From positions 156,285,962-156,349,961 of the forward strand of contig NC_061512.1 of assembly GCF_022539505.1 (NCBI RefSeq): DNA of 64,000 nucleotides. Direction: 5' to 3'. Source of the DNA: Lolium rigidum (taxonomy: Eukaryota; Streptophyta; Magnoliopsida; Poales; Poaceae). A model generated the notes under the pieces. That model saw nothing but the letters and a program-made list of their open reading frames with translations. It made no database searches and was not told where the DNA came from. Positions 49,197 to 61,599 of the stretch are shown piece by piece (the stretch's first letter is position 1; each line of letters begins with the position of its first letter). The position numbers and the translations under genes are program-made.

Positions 49197-50223
49197 GTCT
49201 ACCGTGCTCTTAGCGAGCACCTTAATTACGCACGTTAGAGAAACCGTCACATCTATCAACCGTTGATCTAACTTCCTGGTAGAGATCCGTATGGTTCTTG
49301 GCAGACCTATCGCCAACGCCGGCGCAAAGACAGCACAAAACACAGGACACCTCTTGTACCAAAGAGAGTCCCTGTCAAGAAAAATAAGGTGATCCGTACG
49401 CCTGAACGGCGGAGTCAGTGCGATCAAGGTACTCCGTAGTCTCTACGCTCGTTGGCGGAGTCAGCACGATCAATTTTGTTATCTGAAAACGTAAGTTGGA
49501 GTGATCACGCACAACCAACTTCACGGCATGACCTTGTTCCACCGTCCTACCGGCCGTGCCTTGGGATCAGCGATGAGGGCGTCCTAGTTGATCTCTACTG
49601 TGAGGACGCGAGTGTATTTTGCATTTTTTGTTTTACTGCCAACTCTTGACTTTTCATGTGAATATGTGACATTGTAGGAGCTAAATTTGTTGTTAGTAGG
49701 TGCAGATCCGCGTGAGCGTGCTGGAGGCAGAGTCAGGGCAGTTCTTTGGCGCAAGTTATTGCCGGCCGTGCTGACAACATGGTGCCTCAATAGGCAAACT
49801 CGATTCCTTCAAGAAGCTGGTTGCAGATAAAATTTTGAAATGCATCGATGGAATTCTCCAAAAACAAAATCATTGCTCGATTATGGCATGGTTGAAATGC
49901 AGGATTTTCAAAAGCAGAAAAGAATATTCCAGTCAGCTTTTGTAAACGGAGCAAATGTGGATCCTCCAGCAAAGTAATGTTGTCAGTAGACGAGTACAGT
50001 GAGAGGTAGGCACTATCATCGTTTCTGCTTGGTAACAAAGCACCACGCTGGTGCAGATCTCATTTTCTTTTCGTCCTGCTTTTCCCATAGAGACATGTTA
50101 AAAGATACATCAAGGAGGTACGATATGTGCTTTGCCTCGAAACCAAGCTCGCCTGACGGTATGTTTTTCTTGGACATGCCAAGTTGCCAACAGAAATAAA
50201 GACAATGTTGTTTATAAATCAAA
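49197..50223. other. CACTA right flank with SAUR-promoter similarity and unidentified ORFs
   Basis: 49370-49530 resembles 36455-36600 upstream of the SAUR gene ('ctgtcaagaaaaa', 'gcggtgtcagcacgattttg' versus 'gcggagtcagcacgatcaattttg', 'gcacagccaact' versus 'gcacaaccaactt'). The minus frames 50016-50222 and 49787-50038 read protein-like (LLDVSFNMSLWEKQDEKK; NDDSAYLSLYSSTDNITLLE; FENPAFQPCHNRAMILFLEN) and could be one broken coding region. Family not recognised. Confidence 0.4.
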
Positions 50224-50501
50224 GGGCTCCTTGATTTATAGGATTCCTATAGAAATTATGTAGGATTTAGATTCTATAGAATTTTTTCCTACACTAGTTG
50301 TTTAATTCGTAGGAGTATACCTATATGAATCTTGTAGTGTATATCCTATAAGAAAAAAAACATGAGGTAATATCTCATGAAAATTTTCTTTGGCACAATC
50401 AAAGAGAAGTCATCTTCTAATAGAATTCAACTAGACATGACATCCTAATCTTATCATTTTTCCATTCCTATAATTTTCCTATCATATGAATCAAAGGAGC
50501 C
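50224..50501. mobile_element. MITE with GGGCTCCTTGATT / AATCAAAGGAGCC ends (278 bp)
   Basis: The left end GGGCTCCTTGATTTATAGGA and the right end ATATGAATCAAAGGAGCC are inverted repeats of each other, with an A+T-rich interior containing 'ttcctatag'-type motifs. It is a common MITE type in grasses. The target duplication was not resolved. Confidence 0.75.
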
Positions 50502-50522
50502 TTTGACCTGGGTCCTTTTTGC

Positions 50523-50828
50523 TCACTTTCCTCTTTTCAAATCATACACAAGCACACAACACAACCATCGGTAGCTGTTTTCATCTGCAGTCAGGACAGG
50601 TACATAAATGTCAAAACATTTAGCTTCATATTGAGGGAGATCCATTAGTACCGAATCATGTGAAATAACCCATTGTTCTAGCAATTTACATGTACCTAAA
50701 CTACACTCCACAAGTACATGTTCATATTGCTGACCATAGCTACGGAATTCATTCACACCGTCGTGTAACCCACATCTCGCTCCAGATCGGTGTTCGTCGC
50801 AGAATTCGTTGTTCGATTCGCTAGGCAC
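50523..50828 (-). other. Unidentified 101-codon ORF, possibly a Ulp1-like protease relic
   Basis: Reads MPSESNNEFCDEHRSGARCG at the start and FDIYVPVLTADENSYRWLCC, VLVYDLKRGK at the end. The last part vaguely recalls the 'vP...HW.L.V..l.k..i' segment of C48 (Ulp1) peptidases that occur in plant transposons, but the expected His is not present, so I do not assign a function. Confidence 0.25.
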
Positions 50829-52320
50829 AAAGAAACAGGAGAAACAGACCGAGAGTACCTTGGCGCCCGGAAGAGCAGAGGGGGGACGGGAGGCGGTGGG
50901 AGGAGGAACACGGGGGAAGCAGCCGAGGCTTAGGACGAGACAGCTAAGGTCGTGACTAGGTCAGGCAAGGTAGCTTTCTTTTTGACGCTCACTTTCTCTT
51001 TTCATACAATTTTTCCAAGAAATATTCTGATTTAGCGAGATGTTCTTTTTTTTCACGACTGCTTTAGTGAGATGCCAAATCTCGACAATGTTGTTATTCT
51101 CTTGCAAATTGCAATTCTCAGCCTACCAGAATACTTATGAGTCCCATTCTACCCGATTAGTGCAACTAGATCAAAATAGAGTGATCAAAATGTTCCTACC
51201 AAAACATTAAAGTTTAAAACAAAAAATAATCAGACGTTTGAAATGCAGAATTAAAGATTGAGAATTTTACAGCAAACTAAGAATGTTAACACACCAGGAC
51301 CCACATTCAGTGAGAGCCGAGAGGGAGGAAGAGATAAGATCCGCTCGACGTGTTTTTGGAACAATATTTAGCAGTCCCGTCCTGAGCCTCGACCCCAACC
51401 TGTCCGCTTCCACCATGTTCCTCCTACCACCACCGCCCGTCCCCCTCCACTTCTCTGTACGCGCCGCCTCCTGCTCCTCCAAAGGCTATGTCTACTGATG
51501 GCATGCAAAAACACGGGGTCATTCATGCATGTTTTTGTGGAAGTATTATTTTTGGTTTTTATATTGTATCGCAACGAGGAGCTTAGTAGGATGTTTATCT
51601 ACGGTCTTTCTGTCACACCCAAGATATCACAAGTCTTAGGTGAATTGGCTGCAAGGATGAAATGGAAAAAGGTGAATGTGAATATATGAGTTTTGAGTAT
51701 TGAAAGCGTAACAAAATAAAAATGCATAAAAGTAAACAACCATTGGGAAATATAAATAGAGGCGTGGGTAGATTTAGTTCATGGTGATAGTGAATGTGCC
51801 TGGTGAAATAAATGTGATAAGTGGATATGATTCTTTCTATTTATATTTGAGTAGGCAAGCAACCCAAAAGAGAGAAAGACTCCTCTTGGTAGATTTCATC
51901 TTTCACCAATGATCCTTTTTCCTGTTACCAAAGCCATCGTCAGCGTATCAATTAAAGTGGTTAAACCAGATCAAAGCTTTAACCTTTGTGGTTCCAATTG
52001 TTTATCCTCGAGTATTGCTAGATCCTCTTTGATATCGGCCGTGTCACTCGGGGATCGCCGATTCACTAGCAAACAAGTTCATGTATATAAGTTCTTAGAT
52101 CATGTTATCTGGACCCTTAAATTACGTAACAACATTAAGTGCACATAGACATTCATTCTCATATATAATCATCTTAATCATAATTCACAAATAGATGAAA
52201 TAGAGTATGCACAACACATCTCACCAATCCCCTACATCTCCCACGCCTATGAGGTTTACTCACACATGAGAGGAGAAAAGCACAATGATATCATCACAAT
52301 GTAAATGGACTTCATCTCGA
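50829..52320. other. Intergenic region with weak ORFs
   Basis: The plus frame 51283-51498 includes MFLLPPPPVPLHFSVRAASC, which looks like the start of a plastid transit peptide and could be a first exon or gene fragment, but no following exons were found. From about 51600 the sequence is unclassified repeat-like DNA. Confidence 0.3.
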
Positions 52321-52480
52321 TATTACCGTATCAAGCCACAATTGTTGAAGATCAAATCAAATATAAACCGAGATGGTATAGATGTTTTAATCCCTAATCT
52401 TATTACCGTAGCAAGCCACAATAGTTGAAGATCAAATCAAATATAAACCGAGATGGTATAGATGTTTTAATCCCTAATCT
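52321..52480. repeat. Perfect-period tandem duplication, 80 bp x 2
   Basis: TATTACCGTATCAAGCCACA at 52321 recurs at 52401 with exactly 80-bp spacing. The two units differ at only two positions, so the duplication is very recent. Confidence 0.95.
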
Positions 52481-52802
52481 TACAAGTATAAATCTCTCTC
52501 TCTTAGTACAAGTGGGATGTGATGGATGAGTGGATGATCTAGAGGGGGCAAATCTTTGCGAGAGTTGATGATGGTCTTCTCCTTCTTCAGACCTGATCTC
52601 CTATGTTCTAGTGCGAACGGTGGCTGCGTCTATGTTTTTTTCTTGTTGTTGTCTTTACGAAAAGAGCTTGTATTGATATTGGGAAGGCGGCGGCGCACAG
52701 TACGGGTACATGGTACGGCCCCGCCCGTACGGATGCCCGCTAAACACCCTGTTGCATCTTGATCCATTTGGCTTCAATAGGAATCTTCATCTTTTGGTGC
52801 AC
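52481..52802. other. Unclassified sequence left of the LTR
   Basis: No gene. Continues the repeat-like flank up to the LTR start. Confidence 0.4.
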
Positions 52803-54395
52803 TGATGCGTGTAGTTGACACGTCCGTTGGGAACCCCAAGAGGAAGGTGTGATGCGCACAGCGGCAAGTTTCCCTCAGTAAGAAACCAAGGTTTAATCGA
52901 ACCAGTAGGAGTCAAGAAGCACGTTGAAGGTTGATGGCGGCGGGATGTAGTGCGGCCCAACACCAGAGATTCCGGCGCCAACGTGGAACCTGCACAACAC
53001 AACCAAAGTACTTTGCCCCAACGAAACAGTGAGGTTGTCAATCTCACCGGCTTGCTGTAACAAAGGGTTAACCGTATTGTGTGGAAGATGATTGTTTGCA
53101 AGAACAGTAAAGAACAAGTATTGCAGCAGATTTGTATTTCAGTATAAAAGAATAGATCGGGGTCCACAGTTCACTAGAGGTGTCTCTCCCATAAGATAAA
53201 AGCATGTTGGGTGAACAAATTACAGTCGGGCAATTGACAAATAGAGAGGGCATAACAATGCATATACATGTCATGATAAATATAGTGAGATTTAATTGGT
53301 CATTACGACAAAGTACATAGACCGCTATCCAGCATGCATCTATGCCTAAAAAGTCCACCTTCGAGTTATCGTCCGAACCCCTTCCAGGTATTAAGTTGCA
53401 AAACAACGGACAATTGCATTAAGTATGGTGCGTAATGTAATCAATAACTACATCCTCGGACATAGCATCAATGTTTTATCCCTAGTGGCAACAGCACATC
53501 CATAACCTTAGGGGTTTCTGTCACTCCCCCAGATTCACGGAGACATGAACCCACTATCGAGCATAAATACTCCCTCTTGGAGTTAATAAAGAAAACTTGG
53601 CCAGAGCCTCTACTAATAACGGAGAGCATGCAAGATCTTAAACAACACATAGGTAATAACTTGATAATTAACATAACATAGTATTCTCTATCCATCGGAT
53701 CCCGACAAACACAACATATAGCATTACGGATAGATGATCTTGATCATGTTAGGCAGCTCACAAGATCCAACAATGAAGCACAATGAGGAGAAGACAACCA
53801 TCTAGCTACTGCTATGGACCCATAGTCCAGGGGTGAACTACTCACTCATCACTCCGGAGGCGACCATGGCGGTGAAGAGTCCTCCGGGAGATGAATCCCC
53901 TCTCCGGCAGGGGGCCGGAGGAGATCTCCGTAATCCCCGAGATGGGATTGGCGGCGGCGGCGTCTCGCATAGGTTTTCCGTATCGTGGCTCTCGATGCGG
54001 GGGTTTCGCGACGGAGGCTTTAAGTAGGCGGAAGGGCAGGTAAAGAGGCGGCACGAGGGGCCCACACCACAGGCCGGCGCGGCCGGAGCCCGGGCCGCGC
54101 CGCCACTGGTGTGTCGCCACCTCGTGGCCCCACTTCGACTCTCCCTCGGTCTTCGGAAGCTTCGTGGCAAAATAGGACCCCGGGCGTTGATTTCGTCCAA
54201 TTCCGAGAATATTTCGTTACTAGGATTTCGAAACCAAAAACAGCGAGAAAACAACAACCGGCTCTTCGGCATCTTGTTAATAGGTTAGTTCCGGAAAATG
54301 CACGAATATGACATAAAGTGTGCATAAAACATGTAGATATCATCAATAATGTGGCATGGAACATCAGAAATTATCGATACGTCGGAGACGTATCA
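52803..54395 (-). mobile_element. 3' LTR (1593 bp) of a Gypsy-type element, TGATGCGTG family
   Basis: Starts TGATGCGTGTAGTTGACACG, ends CGTCGGAGACGTATCA, and is followed by GCATCCCCAAGCTTAG, the reverse complement of a polypurine tract. It is therefore the 3' LTR of a minus-oriented element whose interior extends to the right. The family resembles the abundant Triticeae Sabrina/WHAM group by memory, unverified. Internal ORFs (53833-54364) are artefacts. Confidence 0.85.
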
Positions 54396-55569
54396 GCATC
54401 CCCAAGCTTAGTTCTGCTCGTCCCGAGCGGGTCAAACGATAACAAAGATAATTTCTGAAGTGACATGCCATCATAACCTTGATCATACTATTTGTAAACA
54501 TATGTAATGAATGCAGCGATCAAAACAATGGTAATGACATGAGTAAACAAGTGAATCATAAAGCAAAGACTTTTCATGAATAGTACTTCAAGACTAGCAT
54601 CAATAAGTCTTGCATAAGAGTTAACTCATAAAGCAATAAATCAAAGTAAAGGTATTGAAGCAAAGGAAGATTAAGTTTCAGCGGTTGCTTTCAACTTATA
54701 ACATGTGTATCTCATGGATAATTGTCAACATAGAGTAATATAACAAGTGCAATATGCAAGTATGTAGGAATCAATGCACAGTTCACACAAGTGTTTGCTT
54801 CTTGAGGTGGAGAGAGATAGGTGAACTGACTCAACATAAAAGTAAAAAGAATGGTCCTTCAAAGAGGAAAGCATCGATTGCTATATTTGTGCTAGAGCTT
54901 TTATTTTGAAAACATGAAACAATTTTGTCAACGGTAGTAATAAAGCATATGAGTTATGTAAATTATATCTTACAAGTTGCAAGCCTCATGCATAGTATAC
55001 TAATAGTGCCCGCACCTTGTCCTAATTAGCTTGGACTACCGGATCATTGCAATACACATGTTTTAACCAAGTGTCACAATGGGGTACCTCCATACCGCAT
55101 GTACAAAGGTCTAAAGAGAAAGCTCGCATTTTGGATTTCTCGCATTTGATTATTCTCAACTTAGACATCCATACCGGGACAACATGGACAACAGATAATG
55201 GACTCCTCTTTAATGCATAAGCATGTGGCAACAATTATTATTCTCATATGAGATTGAGGATATATGTCCAAAACTAAAACTTCCACCATGAATCATGGCT
55301 TTAGTTAGCGGCCCAATGTTCTTCTCTAACAATATGCATGCTCCAACCATTAAGGTGGTAGATCTCTCTTACTTCGGACAAGACGGACATGCATAGCAAC
55401 TCACATGATATTCAACAAAGAATAGTTGATGGCGTCCCCGAAACATGGTTATCGCACAACAAGCAACTTAATAAGAGATAAAGTGCATAAGTACATATTC
55501 AATACCACAATAGTTTTTAAGCTATTTGTCCCATGAGCTATATATTGTAAAGGTAAATGATGGAAATTT
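54396..55569 (-). mobile_element. Interior of the same element, cut by the assembly gap
   Basis: Non-coding interior closely related to 41678-42890 ('caaacgataacaa', 'aatttctgaagtgacatgc', 'agttgatggcgtccccg', 'ccatgagctatatattg'). It breaks off at the run of N, so gag and the 5' LTR are not visible. Confidence 0.8.
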
Positions 55570-55669
55570 NNNNNNNNNNNNNNNNNNNNNNNNNNNNNNN
55601 NNNNNNNNNNNNNNNNNNNNNNNNNNNNNNNNNNNNNNNNNNNNNNNNNNNNNNNNNNNNNNNNNNNNN
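55570..55669. other. Assembly gap (100 N)
   Basis: Exactly 100 N, the conventional placeholder for a gap of unknown size. It separates retrotransposon interior from unrelated sequence, so missing sequence or a misjoin is possible. Confidence 0.97.
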
Positions 55670-56062
55670 GACCTCCTAGTTGGTGCCCCGGTGACCTCTT
55701 CGTGGAATATTGTGAAGAGACCCTGGCTTCTCCCCCCTGGAACTTATGAAGTGGTTGTGGAGCTTGCCATCTCCAGAGTGGAGGAAAAGCTAGCCATAAG
55801 GGAAATTCCTTTGTCATTCATGGAATCGGCTTGGAAAAGAAGGTGAGCCTTTGTGGTATCCCGCATCTCTCCAACATGACGTGCCTCACTTTGTGTGAGG
55901 GAATTTTTTTTCGAAATAGGGAAACTCCCCTGCCTCTGCATCAATTGATGCATGCGGCATTTTATTGCGAACGTCTCAAACTTTGTGTGAGGGAATACAT
56001 GAATACATCATCGTATCCGCGTGCCTCAGTGATGATGGCTACTAGCAACGCCAAAAAGATCT
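55670..56062. other. Unidentified sequence right of the gap
   Basis: A plus frame immediately after the gap reads VTSSWNIVKRPWLLPPGTYE and continues to about 55846; it is protein-like but not recognised. At 55905-55970 there is a dispersed-repeat motif ('cctctgcatcaattgatgca') like those in cereal non-LTR repeats. Confidence 0.3.
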
Positions 56063-57725
56063 TGATACGTTGGGACTCCAAGTGCAGAGTGTTGTATCCA
56101 GGGAGTATCTTCCCCAAAAAGGTGAATCGAGAGTTTATATCAAACTCTCGGGGAATTGGATGCAAGAGTGTACTCTTCTGTCTTCTTCAAGCAATCCTGC
56201 ATATAAAGTAAATGCCTTGTGTCCCCAGCTCCACCGTGTGATTGTCAAGCACAAGGTTTCACGTAAGTAAATAACACAAGTAGTAGTAAAACAAGTAGAA
56301 ACTAAACTAGATAAAATAACTAAGTTAAAATTGTAAAGAGATTGATTGTTTTTGGTGTTTTGGATGAAAATAAGAAAAGTAAATATTTTTTGTATTTTTG
56401 GATTAAATAGTGCATCAAATAGAAAACAATGTAAAAGCAATATAGAGGTGTTTCTTATGATAAAAAGTGGACCAGGGTTCATGGGTTCACATGACTATTC
56501 TCTAGTAAAGTTGCGGTGGACAAAAAACAATTCATCAATGAGATATGAAGGTATATATAATATTATATGTAAGATCAGAATTAATATGGGTATCACGTCC
56601 TAACATAGAGATGATGACACACACCTCTCTTATACTCCACAAGAAAGAAACTTCATCAATCTTGTATTAAGAATTAACATAGCATAGTAATAGTACTTTG
56701 ACATGAATTTTGAATATCAAACATGTTACCTTGAACAAACAAGATCATCGTTGCTGTCACCTGATGAACATAGCACATACATTTACTTTATCCCTAGTGA
56801 GGTAGCAAAAGAAAGGCAAAGCCATAATAGATCATGAACATATCGTCACTATCCAATCACTAAAACCATGCTACTCCATCTAACACACACATCACCCCAC
56901 ACACGCTCTTGCATAGATGTTGGATCAGAACATAAACTTAAGAACGGGGTACATAATATGCATCTATCAATACATCTCACAATATAATAAGATCAGATCT
57001 CATAAAAAAAATATCATAGAACAAGGATCCACAACATAAGTATTACAAATATGACCATAATCATGATAGGCAGCTCATATGGCACTAAGTACTATAAAGA
57101 ACATGAGATAAATAGATCAAACTACTGCCAAAAATCCGTAGTCTAGAGGTGGAATACTCCCTCTTGGTCATGGTGATGATTATGACAACGTTGGAGAAGG
57201 TGGAGATCCCTACGGCGGTGATCCCGGTGGAGTTTTCCCTGTAGCAGCCTCCGTTTTGGTGTTTCTATCTTTCTGCAATGCTCTCCTCCCGAGAACTCTT
57301 CGGGGTCATATATATAGTCGATTTTAGGGCAAAATACGTCGGTTCGCGAAAGAATCAGGGCAAACGGGCCATCCACGGCTGAACGAGCATGGGTGGCACT
57401 GGCAGACTTCCAAGCCACGCCACCTGCTCTCTTTTGGCCCTCGGGCCTCTCAAGGTGAGCTTCTAGGGCCCATGTTGTTGCTCCCGACGAAAAAATGATG
57501 CTCCAAAAATCTCAGGTCAATTAGACTTCGTATAGGTCTCTGGAAGTGAAAAATACGCGAAACAGGGTTTTCCTGTCCTGCATGGTTATAAACCAAATAA
57601 AGGGTATCATTGGTAAATCCCCATAAATCAATGTAAAATATGGTATTATCATCATATATGTTGCAAATATGTGGGAATTCAATATGATAAAGGACAAAGT
57701 TCAGGTATGCATTTTACATGCATCA
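56063..57725. mobile_element. Probable solo LTR (1663 bp), TGATACGTTGG family
   Basis: TG...CA ends: TGATACGTTGGGACTCC at 56063 and ...TTTTACATGCATCA at 57725. Contains 'gggtatcacgtcctaacata' and a TATA-like 'catatatatagtcg' near 57306. No second LTR, PBS or clean 5-bp target duplication was found, so the boundaries are provisional. Confidence 0.6.
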
Positions 57726-57999
57726 CTCAGTTATCTCTATACCCTAGCTAGTTTACTTTTCTTGTGATAGCCATCATGCTTGAAGTACTTATATCTTGCT
57801 TATCACTAGTGTTAAATATATCTTGTGCTATATTTAGCTTGTCTTGTTGTTGATGCACTTAGTTGAGTCTAGCTTATTTAGGTTTTGTGCTTGAAAATAA
57901 ACATCAGTTTAATTCCGCCTTGTTTGAAGCCAAATCCGTAAAAAAATTTAAAGGCCAATTTACTACCCCTCTATGCGACATCTCGTCCTTTCAGTAATA
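57726..57999. mobile_element. Fragment of another LTR-type sequence
   Basis: Unlike its neighbours. It ends 'cccctctatgcgacatctcg tcctttca', a right-hand LTR end seen in cereal repeats (from memory). No gene. Confidence 0.35.
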
Positions 58000-59157
58000 A
58001 ACAACAAGTGATATCAAACAATATTATGTAGTTTGAGAATCATTCATATGGGCATCACGTCCTACCATAGAGATCATGCAAGACATCTCACTAATACTCC
58101 CTTTTGAAAGTAATTTTTTCTCATATCAAGTTTAACACTAAACATAACATTCCATTAAGAACATTGACATGAAGTGGATTAAAATGATGCCATATTGTAA
58201 GCATGGTCACCTACTATCAGTAGATGAACAACAACACAAATAATATTTTTTACCCAGTGAGATACCCAAGTGGAAGGTAAAAATACCTTACTAGCACATA
58301 TATTTGTGCCACTTTCACATGGATAGTATCAAGTTACTCCAAAACACACAGATCCTTCTCTCTCGGGTTCTTTCATACAAGTTTTATTAGAACATATGCT
58401 ACATGAATGGGGTGACATATGCATCTACTCATACATCAAACATAAAATACTTCATTGCATCTCATAACAAAAGATCCACCATCAAAATATTACATGGATG
58501 ATCACAGTCATGCATGATAGGAAGCTCATGTGATACTAATTAGTGCAGAACACTGGGAGAGTTCCACAAATCCATAGTCCAGGGGTGGACTCCTCCCTCT
58601 TCATCATGGTGGTGGCAGCGATGGTGTTGATATAGGCGGAGGAGCAACCACCAACGGGGGCAACTCCGGCAGATTCCCCTCCCAAACTTCGCATGACTTC
58701 TCTATTTTGTGTATTTATGTGTGTGTGTGTCCGCCTCCTTGATACTTTCCGACGAGGTCATATTTATAGATGGTTTTAGGGTAAAATTCATCGGATGGCG
58801 CCAGAATGAAGCAAAAAATGAGTGTTAGGGCCCAGGATGGGCCCCATGGCTTGACCATGGGGGGGGCACATCGTGGACCTGTTTTCTCCTAACCAGACAA
58901 CTCCAGCTCCCCTCCTTCTCATCTTCTGGTATTTCTCCAAAAACCGATGCTCAAGAAAATCCAGCTCAATTTGATGTCTGCAAGGTCTCTGAAACTAAAA
59001 ATGCAAACCATTGTATTGTTGCCTTAAAAACCAATGAACGGGGACTTTGGTGCGCGCAAATCCCCATAAACCAATATAAAACAACTATACAACCTCATAA
59101 TCATGCCTATATCATATCACATACACAAGTTCATGGATATACATTTTACACGTATGA
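58000..59157. mobile_element. Truncated, older LTR related to 56063-57725
   Basis: Shares the order 'gggcatcacgtcctaccata', 'tctcactaatactccc', 'aactcatc..catacatc', 'ccatagtccaggggtgga' and a terminal 'acattttac' with the LTR at 56063-57725, but lacks its first approximately 500 bp and is strongly diverged. Contains a short GT microsatellite near 58718. Confidence 0.55.
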
Positions 59158-59367
59158 GCAACCAATCCATGTCGACGACCCAAGATGTTGGTTTCTTCCA
59201 GCATTAGAGGGAAGCTTTGAAACCACCACTCAATTGACCTCCCTTAGCACATGCCCCAAATGACTCCAGGCAAACCATCTTCAACACCCAATTGCTCCAT
59301 CATCGCTCATGTATCCAGAAAGTCGGTAATATGTATGTCTAAGATAACCCTCCCCTGGGATGGCGCG
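59158..59367. other. Short unclassified spacer
   Basis: Protein-like on neither strand. Probably interior of an older element disrupted by the LTR at 59368. Confidence 0.35.
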
Positions 59368-60953
59368 TGATGCACACGTCCGTTTGGAACCCCAAGAGGA
59401 AGGTGTGATGCGCACAACAACAAGTTTTCCCTCAGAAAGAAACCAAGGTTATCGAACCAGTAGGAGATGAAGGCCACGTGAAGGTTGTTGGTGGAGGAGT
59501 GTAGTGCGGCGCAACACCGGGGATTCCGGCGCCAACGTGGAACCCGCACAACACAATCAAAATACTTTGCCCCAACTTAACGAGTGAGGTTGTCAATCTC
59601 ACCGACTTGTCTGTAAACAAAGGATTAAACGTATAGTGTGGAGAATGATGTTTGTTTGCAAAGAACAACAGAGAACAATGATTGCAGTAGGTTGTATTTC
59701 AGATGTAAAGAATGGACCGGGGTCCACAGTTCACTAGTGGTGTCTCTCCAATAAGAAATAGCATGTTGGGTGAACAAATTACAGTTGGGCAATTGACAAA
59801 TAGAGAGGGCATAGCAATGCACATACATATCATGATGACTAATATGAGATTTACTTAGGGCATTACGACAAAGAACATAGACCGCTATCCAACATGCATC
59901 TATGCCTAAAAAGTCCACCTTCGGGTTAGCATCCGCACCCCTTCCAGTATTAAGTTGCAAACAACAGACAATTGCATTAAGTACTGTGCGTAATGTAAAC
60001 AATACAAATATCCTTAGACAAAGCATTGTTGTTTTATCCCTAGTGGCAACAACACATCCATAACCTTAGAACTTTCTGTCACTGTCCCAGATTCAATGGA
60101 GGCATGAACCCACTATCGAGCATAAATACTCCCTCTTGGAGTTACAAGTATCAACTTGGCCGAGCCTCTACTAGCAACGGAGAGCATGCAAGATCATAAA
60201 CAACACATATATGATAGATCAATAATCAACTTGACATAGTATTCCATATTCATTGGATCCCAAAAAACACAACATGTAGCATTACAAATAGATGATCTTG
60301 ATCATGATAGGCAGCTCACAAGATCTAAACATGATAACACAAGAGGAGAAGACAACCATCTAGCTACTGCTATGGACCCATAGTCCAAGGATGAACTACT
60401 CACGCATCAGTCCGAGGCGGGCATGGTGATGTAGAGCCCTCCGGTGATGATTCCCCTCTCCGGCGGGGTGCCGGAGGCGATCTCCTGAATCCCCCGAGAT
60501 GGGATTGGCGGCGGCGGCGTCACAGTAACTTTTCTCGTATCGTGGCTCTCGGTACTAGGGTTTTCGCGACGGAGAGATTAAATAGGCGAAGGGGCAGAGT
60601 CGGGGGACGTTCGAGGGGCCCACCCCATAGGGCGGCGCGGCCATGGGTGGGGTCGCGCCCCCCTAGGGTGTGGCCGCCTCGTCGCCCCTCTTCATCTCCT
60701 CTTCGGACTTCTGGAAGGCTCCGTGGAAAATAAGACCGTGGGCTTTTGTTTCGTCCAATTCCGAGAATATTTCATGTGTAGGATTTACGAAACCAAAAAC
60801 AGCAGAAAACGAGAACCGGCGCTTCGGCATCTTGTTAATAGGTTAGTGCCGGAAAATGCATCAAAATGATATAAAGTGTATATAAAACATGTGAGTATTG
60901 TCATAAAACTAGCATGGAACATAAGAAATTATATATACGTTTGAGACGTATCA
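59368..60953. mobile_element. Solo LTR (1586 bp) of the TGATGCGTG/GACGTATCA Gypsy family
   Basis: Starts TGATGCACACGTCCGTTTGG, ends TTTGAGACGTATCA, and aligns along its length with 52803-54395. No polypurine tract or primer site adjoins it. Flanks (GCGCG left, TCCCC right) do not form a target duplication, which suggests recombination between different copies or later deletion. Confidence 0.8.
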
Positions 60954-61599
60954 TCCCCCTAGCAATGATGTAGTCAAGATCACCTTGGACTCCACAACCC
61001 GGCCCTGCTAAAACCCCTACACCAAGTGAACTCACCAAGACGAAAGCTGCACCAATCAAAGATGTTTCCATTTCTACCACAACTCTGCTACAACCTATAT
61101 GTTAGATAACAACTCAAAATGGAAGAGAGTTTAGAGAACACATAACAAAGATTTGCTAGCAAACGAGGAAGGAGACATGGGGGCTCAACGAGGGAGGCCA
61201 TAACCTGTAGATGACAAACTTACCCTCCACTTGGTAGAAAAAGGAGTCCTCATGTAGGTGCCTTCGTTGGAGGCCTACATGGGAAAGAAGAAAATTCGTT
61301 TGTTCAAACAAGGCAAAGAGGGTAGTACGGGTTGGTAGCCTACACCAGAGAAGGTTTATAGCGATGAGAAAGGCACAAACAACTATCCTTTTGGAGTCAC
61401 TCTAGAAGATCTATCAACACTAAGCACATGCCTTAGCGAAGACCAAAACACCCCAGCTAACCAGATCCATCATGCCGACAAAGATGATGCATCAAGAGTG
61501 AAAGGTGAGGCTGCCAACACCCAGGCATCCGGTCAATTGAATCTTGTGAAGGATCATGCCCATGAGAAGCGTGGTGGTATTTCCCCGTCAGCTGATTTG
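60954..61599. other. Unclassified, probably retroelement interior
   Basis: No domain recognised on either strand. Confidence 0.35.

Noticed and set aside
50523..50828. Ulp1 (C48) protease
   Set aside because: The resemblance is limited to a short segment, and the expected catalytic His-Trp pattern is not present.
59363..60958. Complete LTR insertion with target duplication at 59368-60953
   Set aside because: The two flanking pentamers (GCGCG, TCCCC) do not match, so only a solo LTR without proven duplication is claimed.
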